In this document: positions 1 to 4,704 of the stretch, piece by piece
Position numbering within the stretch: position 1 is the first letter of the stretch
Layout of the letters: every line of letters starts with the position of its first letter
Notes under the pieces: model-generated
Seen by the model: only the letters and a program-made list of their open reading frames with translations
Database searches by the model: none
What the model was told of the DNA's origin: nothing
Program-made: the position numbers and the translations under genes
NCBI GenBank assembly: GCA_023427085.1
Contig: JAEZBO010000250.1
Location: 1-5,669, forward strand
From: Pseudomonadota bacterium
Lineage (GTDB): Bacteria > Pseudomonadota > Gammaproteobacteria > Burkholderiales > Burkholderiaceae_B
Length of the DNA: 5,669 bases
Reading direction: 5' to 3'

Positions 1-105
1 ATCGGCCGGATTGCCCGCCGCGCGCCAGCGCGCCGCCAGCTCGTCGCCCGCCCCGGCATGCAGCCACAGCAGATCGTGACGCGCCAGCGGCGTGGCCTGC
101 ATCAT
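1..105 (-). CDS. mdcG: MdcG N-terminus (phosphoribosyl-dephospho-CoA transferase), cut by window edge
   Basis: Thirty-five codons of an open frame run from ATG at 105-103 to the left edge with no stop. The translation begins MMQATPLARHDLLWLHAG. The RHDLLWL segment (residues 9-15) is typical of the start of MdcG, the holo-ACP synthase of malonate decarboxylase. MdcG transfers the 2'-(5''-triphosphoribosyl)-3'-dephospho-CoA arm, made by MdcB, onto a serine of the carrier protein MdcC, releasing pyrophosphate. The gene starts 6 bp after the mdcE stop, so it is the next operon member. Two consecutive ATG codons (105-103 and 102-100) could each be the start, and only a weak purine-rich site (GGCAGG) lies upstream, so it may depend on translational coupling to mdcE. 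Most of the protein, including the catalytic region, is outside the window. The identification rests on the short N-terminal motif plus position. Confidence 0.8.
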   Translation of the reverse strand, partial: MMQATPLARHDLLWLHAGAGDELAARWRAAGNPAD

Positions 106-111
106 GGTCGT

Positions 112-813
112 TCAGGCCTGCCCGCGCACGCGCTCGGCCACGCCGCGCGCCAGCTTGCGCCCGCCGCGTGCCTCGCCCAGCGCGGCGCGCGGGTCGCGCG
201 GGTCGGCACGCTCGGTGGCGTCGTCCAGCGCCTGGCCGATGTCGCCGTCCCACAAGCCGTCGATCGCCCCCATGCTGACGTAGTTGATCGCGCCGGGCGC
301 GAACACCGGCGAGCTGACGCTGAGTTCGCGCAGCCGTGCCTCGTCCTGGCGCGTCACGCGCGCCATCGCCGGCAGGTTCATGACGCGGATCTCGGCCTCG
401 GGCAAGGCGGCGCACAGGTCGGCCGCCATGCCGCTGGGCAGAAAACCGCCCGACAGCGCCTGGCTGTAGACCAGCCCCAGCACGCGGTGGCCGTGCTGGC
501 GCGCGGCCTCGACCGACTTGGCCAGATGCGACATGTAGCGGTTCAGGCCGAGCAGCTCGTCGCGATGCCGCAGCCGCTGGCCTTGCGTGTCGACCAGGAA
601 CAGGATCGGCCGGCCCGGAAACGACTGCACCGTGCGCAGCACGGCGCCGGCCATCGCCAGCGCCAGTTCGACGCCGACCTCGGCATGGTTGGCGGTGCCG
701 ATCACCGCATAGTCGCGGCCCGGGCGCTGGCCGGTGCCGCACAGGAAGTCACCTTCCTGGACGATGTCATGGCCAAGCGGAAACAGCCGTTCGGCGACGT
801 CTTGCCATTGCAT
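112..813 (-). CDS. mdcE: Malonate decarboxylase gamma subunit MdcE
   Basis: This 233-residue soluble protein is the gamma subunit of biotin-independent malonate decarboxylase. With MdcD it forms the malonyl-S-ACP decarboxylase, which converts malonyl-S-MdcC to acetyl-S-MdcC and CO2. Family-typical segments are GTANHAEVGVELAL (39-52), VDTQGQRLRHRDELLGLNRY (74-93), GLVYSQALSGGF (113-124) and MNLPAMARVT (145-154). These fit the carboxyltransferase/crotonase-type fold that family knowledge assigns to the MdcD/MdcE pair. Length is close to the usual 230-270 residues. The ATG at 813-811 is supported by AGGAG 6 bp upstream, which overlaps the stop of mdcD. It is followed after 6 bp by mdcG. No frameshift or missing segment is visible. 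The C-terminus is rich in Arg, Ala and Gly (about 205-233) and looks less conserved than the core. Confidence 0.95.
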   Translation of the reverse strand: MQWQDVAERLFPLGHDIVQEGDFLCGTGQRPGRDYAVIGTANHAEVGVELALAMAGAVLRTVQSFPGRPILFLVDTQGQRLRHRDELLGLNRYMSHLAKSVEAARQHGHRVLGLVYSQALSGGFLPSGMAADLCAALPEAEIRVMNLPAMARVTRQDEARLRELSVSSPVFAPGAINYVSMGAIDGLWDGDIGQALDDATERADPRDPRAALGEARGGRKLARGVAERVRGQA

Positions 814-819
814 GGTGGG

Positions 820-824
820 CTCCT
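820..824 (-). promoter_or_regulatory. Ribosome-binding site of mdcE overlapping the mdcD stop
   Basis: Read on the minus strand the junction is TAGGAGCCCACCATG. The TAG is the mdcD stop (825-823), and its last two bases are also the start of the AGGAG Shine-Dalgarno (824-820), 6 bp before the mdcE ATG. A ribosome ending mdcD sits on the mdcE initiation site, which suggests coupled translation and would help keep the two decarboxylase subunits equimolar. The coupling is inferred. Confidence 0.75.
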
Positions 825-1722
825 AGTCTTGCACGGCGCGGCGCGTGGCGGCGTCGCGCACGAAGGTGTCGGTATCGAGCATCGGCACGGCTTCGGGCTC
901 GGGCCATTGCAGGTCCTGCCAGATCCGCAGCGCATCGTCGGCCTGGCCGAAACGCCGCAGCCGCTCCTGCAGCAGCTGGTGCTCGTCGAGCACGGCCTGC
1001 AGCGAAAAGCCCGGGCCGCCGTCGAGCAGTCCGGCCAGTGCCGCGCGAAACTGCGCGACGTCGTCGTCGACCAGTTGCTGGCAGTCGCCCATCAGATAAC
1101 GATGCTTGCCGCCGACGGTGCGCCAGACCCGCGCGCGGTCGCGCGAATCGAATTCCTCGACGCCGCGCGAGGTCTCGATGACCTCGGGTCCGGACAGGCC
1201 CAGCCGGCCCTCTTCGCTCATGACGATGGCATCGACGCCGCTGACGGCGATGCCCATGCCGCCGAAGCAGCCGTAGCGCCCGCCGATCGCCGCCAGCACC
1301 CGCACGCCGGCGGCGCGCGCGGCCAGGATCGCACGCATGATCTCGGACACCGCGATCAGGCCGGCATTGGCCTCCTGCAAGCGCACGCCGCCGGTCTCGA
1401 GCAACAGCAGCACCGCCTGCGGCGCGCCTTGCTCGGCCAGCCGCTGGGCGCGTTGCAGCAGCCCGGTGATCTTGGCGCCATGCACCTCGCCGACCGCGCC
1501 GCCCATGAATTCGCCCTCTTGCGCGGCGACCAGCACCGGCCGTCCGGCCAGCCGGCCTTCGCCGATGACCACGCCGTCGTCGAAGGCGGTCGGCAGGTCG
1601 AGGATCTGCAGGTGCGGGCTGACGACGCGCTCGGCCGGCCCCAAGGTTTCGCAAAAGCTGCCGGCGTCGAGCAAGGCGGCGATGCGCTCGCGCGCACTGG
1701 CTTCGTAATAGCTGGTCTTCAT
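823..1722 (-). CDS. mdcD: Malonate decarboxylase beta subunit MdcD
   Basis: This 299-residue cytoplasmic protein is the beta subunit of biotin-independent malonate decarboxylase, homologous to acyl-CoA carboxylase carboxyltransferase subunits. It pairs with MdcE to decarboxylate the malonyl thioester on MdcC. Recognisable segments are SYYEASARERIAALLDAGSF (4-23), VVIGEGRLAGRPV (51-63), ETGGVRLQEANAGL (109-122), the glycine-rich GGRYGCFGGMGIAVSGVDAI (147-166) and GLSGPEVIE (175-183). The glycine-rich stretches match the oxyanion-hole type loops of the crotonase superfamily, and the protein is about the normal family length (280-300). Its ATG overlaps the mdcC stop in an ATGA (1722-1719), giving translational coupling. 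The upstream region has only a weak GCAGGGCAGG purine run. The stop (825-823) is shared with the ribosome-binding site of mdcE. Nothing looks broken. Confidence 0.95.
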   Translation of the reverse strand: MKTSYYEASARERIAALLDAGSFCETLGPAERVVSPHLQILDLPTAFDDGVVIGEGRLAGRPVLVAAQEGEFMGGAVGEVHGAKITGLLQRAQRLAEQGAPQAVLLLLETGGVRLQEANAGLIAVSEIMRAILAARAAGVRVLAAIGGRYGCFGGMGIAVSGVDAIVMSEEGRLGLSGPEVIETSRGVEEFDSRDRARVWRTVGGKHRYLMGDCQQLVDDDVAQFRAALAGLLDGGPGFSLQAVLDEHQLLQERLRRFGQADDALRIWQDLQWPEPEAVPMLDTDTFVRDAATRRAVQD

Positions 1723-2036
1723 GCTGGCCTGCCCTGCCGGTAGGCGCCGACCGCCTGATCCAGCCGCAAGTTGACGATCGCCGGCGTGGCGCCGTTGTCG
1801 TTGATCGAAATGCGCACGTCGGCCAGCGCGTGGCGCGCGAAGAAATCGTTCATCACGGCCTGCCAGATCTGGCCGAAGCCGCGGGCCGCGGTGTCGATGC
1901 CGATCTCGCAGGCGCCGCCCAGTTCGGCGGGCTCGATGAGGATCTCGAGATTGCCCGACGCGACCACGCCGACCAGTTGGGCATGGCTGGCGGCCACCGG
2001 CTGGCCGCCTTCGTAGCGATAGTGCAGATGTTCCAT
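1719..2036 (-). CDS. mdcC: Malonate decarboxylase acyl carrier protein MdcC (delta subunit)
   Basis: This 105-residue protein is the dedicated acyl carrier of malonate decarboxylase. It carries acetate or malonate as a thioester on a covalently bound phosphoribosyl-dephospho-CoA arm and shuttles between MdcA and MdcD-MdcE. The segment LVGVVASGNLEILIEP (21-36) contains the family SGN/DLE motif. Ser27 is the expected attachment site, by analogy with the modified serine near residue 25 in the Klebsiella protein. Other family-typical parts are the mid-protein EIGIDTAARGFGQIWQAVMN and the NDNGATPAIVNLRLDQA stretch close to the C-terminus. Length is normal for the family (about 100-105). The ATG is preceded by AGGAG 6 bp upstream. 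It sits 9 bp after mdcA and overlaps mdcD by 4 bp. No mdcB lies between mdcA and this gene, unlike the Klebsiella and Pseudomonas operons. Confidence 0.95.
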   Translation of the reverse strand: MEHLHYRYEGGQPVAASHAQLVGVVASGNLEILIEPAELGGACEIGIDTAARGFGQIWQAVMNDFFARHALADVRISINDNGATPAIVNLRLDQAVGAYRQGRPA

Positions 2037-2042
2037 GTGCGG

Positions 2043-2047
2043 CTCCT
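2043..2047 (-). promoter_or_regulatory. Ribosome-binding site of mdcC overlapping the mdcA stop
   Basis: On the minus strand the junction reads TAGGAGCCGCACATG. The mdcA stop TAG (2048-2046) runs directly into the AGGAG (2047-2043), 6 bp before the mdcC ATG. This is nearly the same arrangement as at mdcD/mdcE and suggests that mdcC translation is coupled to mdcA. Confidence 0.75.
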
Positions 2048-3713
2048 ACCAGTTGCGAAAGCGCTTGGGCGGCTGGTACAGCCCGCCCGAGGCCCTGACC
2101 AGATCCTTGACCGAACGCGCGGCCAGCAGGTCGCGCGTGGCCAGCCGGGGATCGATGCCCAGGTCGGCCGGGCGGCGGATCACGCCGCGATCGCGCAGAT
2201 TCTCGACCATGGCGCGGTCACGCGCCAGTCCCACCGGGGTGTAGCCGGCGACACCACGGATGGCCTGCTCGCGTTCTTGTGCATTGCGGCACAGCAGCAG
2301 GTTGGCGATGCCTTCCTCGGTCAGGATGTGCGTGACGTCGTCGCCGTAGATCATCACTGGCGGCAAGGCCATGCCCATGTCCTCGGCCAGTTGCCAGGCG
2401 TCCAGCGATTCGACGAAGGCGGGCGCCATGTGCTCGCGGAAGGTCTCGACCATCTGCACCACCAGCTTCTGGCCGCGCGGCATGGTGCCGCCGCGCGCCT
2501 GGCGCGCCTGCTCGCCGGCCTTGAGCCAGGCCGGGCTGGCGTGACGGCGGCCGCGCGCGTCGGCGCCCATGTTCGAGGCGCCGCCAAAGCCGGTGATGCG
2601 CCCGCGCGTGGCGGTCGAGCTGTTGCCATCCAGGTCGACCTGCAGGGTCGAGCCGATAAACATGTCGCAGGCGTAATGACCGGCCGCCTGGCACAACGCA
2701 CGGTTGCTACGCATGCTGCCGTCGGCGCCGGTGAAGAACACGTCGGGCCGCGCGGCGATGTAGCCTTCCATGCCAAGCTCGGAGCCGAACGAATGCACCG
2801 ACTCGACGAAGCCGGCTTCGATCGCCGGGATCAGCGCCGGATGCGGATTGAGCGCCCAGTGCCGGCAGATCTTGCCTTTCAGGCCCAGCGATTCGGCGTA
2901 GGTGGGCAGCAGCAGCTCGATCGCGGCGGTGTCGAAACCGATGCCGTGATTGAGCCGCTGCACGCCGTACTCGGCATAGATGCCCTTGATCGCCATCATG
3001 GCCATCAGCACCTGGATCTCCGAGATCAGCGCCGGATCGCGCGTGAACAGCGGCTCGATGAAGTGCGGCCGCGGGCTCTGCACCACGAAGTCGACCTGCC
3101 CGCCCGGAATGTCCACGCGCGGCACGCTGTCGACGATCTGGTTGACCTGTGCGATGACGATGCCGCGCCGGAACGCGGTGGCCTCGACGATGACCGGCGT
3201 GTCCTCGGTATTGGGCCCGGTGTAGAGATTGCCCTGCGCGTCGGCGGCCTGCGCGGCGACCAGGCTCACGCGCGGCGTGAGGTCGATGAAATAACGGGCG
3301 AACAGTTCGAGATAGGTGTGGATCGCGCCGATCTGGATGCGGCGCTGGTCGACCAGCCGCGCCAGCCGCTGCGCCTGCGGGCCGGAAAAGGAAAAATCCA
3401 GCCGCGCGGCGATGCCGCGCTCGAACACGTCCAGGTGCTCGGGCAGCGCCAGCACCGACTGCACCATGTGCAGGCCGTGCACCCGTGCCGGATCGAGGCC
3501 GGCCAGTGCCTGCGCCAGGAAGTCCGCCTGCTTCTGGTTGTTGCCTTCGAGACAGACCCGGTCACCCGGCTCGATCACCGCGGCCAGCAGCTCGGGCAGT
3601 TGCGGCGCGCCGACCACCTTGCTGTCCGAACCCAGCAGCGCCGCCGCGCGCTGCAGGCGGGCCTGGCGGTTTTGCACCGACAGATCCCATTGCTTGTGCC
3701 CTTCGGCCGCCAT
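2046..3713 (-). CDS. mdcA: Malonate decarboxylase alpha subunit MdcA (acetyl-S-ACP:malonate ACP transferase)
   Basis: This 555-residue cytoplasmic enzyme is the alpha subunit of malonate decarboxylase. It exchanges the acetyl group on the carrier protein MdcC for malonate, releasing acetate, and so starts each catalytic cycle. It belongs to the family of CoA/ACP transferases related to the citrate lyase alpha subunit. Family-typical stretches include CLEGNNQKQADFLAQAL (54-70), HGLHMVQSVLALPEHLDVF (79-97), VDIPGGQVDFVVQSPRPHFI (200-219), EYGVQRLNHGIGFDTAAIEL (248-267) and the glycine-rich RGRITGFGGASNMGADARG (370-388). Length matches the family (about 550). The start ATG has AAGGAG 5 bp upstream. 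It is the first gene of the operon, and its upstream region faces the GntR-type regulator gene with the palindromic operators between them. mdcC follows after 9 bp. No internal damage is seen. Confidence 0.96.
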   Translation of the reverse strand: MAAEGHKQWDLSVQNRQARLQRAAALLGSDSKVVGAPQLPELLAAVIEPGDRVCLEGNNQKQADFLAQALAGLDPARVHGLHMVQSVLALPEHLDVFERGIAARLDFSFSGPQAQRLARLVDQRRIQIGAIHTYLELFARYFIDLTPRVSLVAAQAADAQGNLYTGPNTEDTPVIVEATAFRRGIVIAQVNQIVDSVPRVDIPGGQVDFVVQSPRPHFIEPLFTRDPALISEIQVLMAMMAIKGIYAEYGVQRLNHGIGFDTAAIELLLPTYAESLGLKGKICRHWALNPHPALIPAIEAGFVESVHSFGSELGMEGYIAARPDVFFTGADGSMRSNRALCQAAGHYACDMFIGSTLQVDLDGNSSTATRGRITGFGGASNMGADARGRRHASPAWLKAGEQARQARGGTMPRGQKLVVQMVETFREHMAPAFVESLDAWQLAEDMGMALPPVMIYGDDVTHILTEEGIANLLLCRNAQEREQAIRGVAGYTPVGLARDRAMVENLRDRGVIRRPADLGIDPRLATRDLLAARSVKDLVRASGGLYQPPKRFRNW

Positions 3714-3718
3714 GATCG

Positions 3719-3724
3719 CTCCTT
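3719..3724 (-). promoter_or_regulatory. Ribosome-binding site of mdcA
   Basis: The minus strand reads AAGGAG followed by 5 bp (CGATC) and the mdcA ATG. It is a full-strength Shine-Dalgarno and fixes the start of the first operon gene. Confidence 0.8.
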
Positions 3725-3726
3725 GC

Positions 3727-3738
3727 CATGTGTACGTT
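3727..3738. promoter_or_regulatory. Possible third, degenerate operator copy
   Basis: The 12-mer CATGTGTACGTT matches 7 of 12 positions of ATTGTATACAAT, including the core TGT-x-TAC. Its centre (3732|3733) is exactly 21 bp from the next palindrome, keeping the spacing of the two better sites. It lies just upstream of the mdcA ribosome-binding site, where binding could block transcript elongation or the promoter. The match is weak and could be chance; the regular phase is the only reason to list it. Confidence 0.3.
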
Positions 3739-3747
3739 CAAGCATTT

Positions 3748-3759
3748 CTTGTATACACG
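3748..3759. promoter_or_regulatory. Palindromic operator 1, MdcY-like
   Basis: CTTGTATACACG contains the near-perfect palindrome TTGTATACAC, centred at 3753|3754, and matches 9 of 12 positions of ATTGTATACAAT. That sequence is what I recall as the binding site of MdcY, the GntR-type repressor of the Acinetobacter mdc operon. GntR/FadR-type operators generally have GT and AC half-sites, which are present here. The site lies between mdcA and the divergent GntR-family gene, where an operator would be expected. Confidence 0.65.
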
Positions 3760-3778
3760 GTAGCCTTAATTTTATACA
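3749..3778 (+). promoter_or_regulatory. Candidate promoter for the regulator gene
   Basis: TTGTAT (3749-3754) could act as a -35 element and TATACA (3773-3778) as a -10 element, separated by 18 bp, in the only AT-rich stretch of the window. Both hexamers match the sigma-70 consensus only partly. They lie inside the two operator palindromes, so a bound repressor would cover them. Assignment is tentative. Confidence 0.3.
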
Positions 3779-3779
3779 A
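3750..3779 (-). promoter_or_regulatory. Candidate promoter for the mdc operon
   Basis: Read on the minus strand, TTGTAT (3779-3774) and TGTATA (3755-3750) are separated by 18 bp and could serve as -35 and -10 of mdcA. Because the operators are palindromic, the same two boxes form a candidate promoter in each direction. Matches to the sigma-70 consensus are only moderate, and no transcription start is visible from sequence. Confidence 0.3.
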
Positions 3780-3780
3780 A
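3769..3780. promoter_or_regulatory. Palindromic operator 2, MdcY-like
   Basis: ATTTTATACAAA matches 10 of 12 positions of ATTGTATACAAT. The inner TTTTATACAA differs from a perfect TTGTATACAA palindrome at one base. Its centre (3774|3775) is 21 bp, about two helical turns, from operator 1, so two regulator dimers would sit on the same DNA face. Confidence 0.65.
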
Positions 3781-3839
3781 GACAAGGGTTTGCTTTAAGA
3801 TGGCTGCTTCGTTCCGTGAACAGAAAACAAGAGCCTGAC

Positions 3840-4490
3840 TTGACCAAACGCCGCTCGGAATCGCTGCGCGAAAACCTCGAAGAACTGATCGCCATTGGCG
3901 ACCTGGCGCCCGGCCAGCACCTGGACGAAACCGAACTGGCCGAGCGTTTCGGCGTGTCGCGCACACCGATCCGCGAGGCGCTGATCCAGTTGGCGGCCGA
4001 AGGCATCATCGAGATCCGCCCGCGCCGCGGCGCGGTGGTGGCGCAGGCCAGCCCCGCCCGGCTGGTCGAGATGTTCGAGGTCATGGCCGAGCTCGAGGCG
4101 ATGTGCGCGCGGCTGGCGGCCCGCCGCATGACGGCGCAGGATCACCTGGCGCTGGACGCCGCGCACCGCGACTGCCAGGCCTCGCGCGACGCCCGCGATC
4201 CGGATGCCTATTACTATCGCAACGAGGCTTTTCACCGGGCCATCTATGCCGGCAGCCGCAACCAGTTCCTGATCGAAGAGGCCGAGCGCCTGCATCGGCG
4301 CCTGCGGCCGTATCGGCGCCTGCAATTGCGCGTGCGTGACCGCGTGGCGACTTCGTACGACGAGCACGAGGCCATCGTGCTGGCGCTGCGCGCCGGCGAC
4401 GCCGAACAAAGCGCGCAACTGGCGCGCTCGCACGTGCTGGTCCAGGGCCAGCGTTTCGCCGACCTGATCGCGTCGCTGCCGCAAAGCTGA
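3840..4490 (+). CDS. GntR-family (FCD-type) regulator, MdcY-like, of the mdc operon
   Basis: This 216-residue DNA-binding protein has an N-terminal winged helix-turn-helix (about 5-70) with the GntR signature LDETELAERFGVSRTPIREA (28-47) and the wing EIRPRRGAVV (58-67). An all-helical FCD ligand-binding domain follows (about 74-210). Three candidate metal/ligand histidines are visible: FH (132), EH (176) and SH (198). The fourth, usually acidic, position is Asn128. Divergence from mdcA and the palindromes between them make it the probable local regulator, in the manner of Acinetobacter MdcY, a repressor relieved by malonate; that role is inferred. No in-frame ATG exists near the start. TTG at 3840 is preferred because AAGAG lies 6 bp upstream. 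GTG at 3816 would add 8 residues (start MNRKQEPD) but lacks a visible ribosome-binding site. The frame stays open far upstream across the mdcA antisense strand, but that extension is not real coding. Confidence 0.88.
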   Translation: MTKRRSESLRENLEELIAIGDLAPGQHLDETELAERFGVSRTPIREALIQLAAEGIIEIRPRRGAVVAQASPARLVEMFEVMAELEAMCARLAARRMTAQDHLALDAAHRDCQASRDARDPDAYYYRNEAFHRAIYAGSRNQFLIEEAERLHRRLRPYRRLQLRVRDRVATSYDEHEAIVLALRAGDAEQSAQLARSHVLVQGQRFADLIASLPQS

Positions 4491-4704
4491 CGGCCGCATC
4501 CACGTGTAACCGGCCGCCCGCGCACGAACTCGCGTCGCGGCGCCGTTCGCGATACATGGTGGAACGCTCGGCTACACCCCGCCCCACTTCGTGCGCCGTT
4601 CCCATGCCAAGGTAAGGGCAAGGCGCTCTTGCGCAGGACCGGCCAACGGGACCGGCTGCCTGGTTTCCGAGAGCGACGCCCCAACTCTAAGCAAGGAGCA
4701 CACC
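4491..4704. other. Spacer between regulator and hydrolase genes, no gene seen
   Basis: This 214-bp GC-rich spacer has no supportable coding frame. Short GC-only inverted repeats are present, such as TCGCG/CGCGA (4535-4539 with 4548-4552) and GCGC/GCGC (4623-4626 with 4631-4634). None is followed by a T-run, so I do not call a terminator. I see no convincing sigma-70 or sigma-54 promoter for the downstream gene, although the spacer length makes an independent promoter likely. Confidence 0.5.
4693..4698 (+). promoter_or_regulatory. Ribosome-binding site of the hydrolase gene
   Basis: AAGGAG lies 6 bp before the ATG at 4705. It selects this start over the overlapping upstream ATG in another frame. 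Confidence 0.8.

Noticed and set aside
767..1654. Arg-rich minus-strand frame overlapping mdcD in another phase
   Set aside because: The strongly arginine-rich, featureless translation is typical of an off-frame reading of a GC-rich gene. The mdcD frame is the clear family match.
58..1743. 561-codon plus-strand open frame opposite mdcG, mdcE and mdcD
   Set aside because: Low-complexity Ala/Arg/His/Gln-rich translation with no recognisable domain, spanning several well-supported minus-strand genes. It is a GC-rich antisense shadow.
1830..3839. N-terminal extension of the regulator across the antisense of mdcC and mdcA
   Set aside because: The opposite strand encodes clear MdcC and MdcA proteins. 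The extension has no domain, and the operator region would have to be coding.
4535..4552. Short inverted repeat TCGCG/CGCGA after the regulator gene as a terminator
   Set aside because: The stem is only 5 bp with an 8-base loop and no T-run. It is not convincing as an intrinsic terminator.
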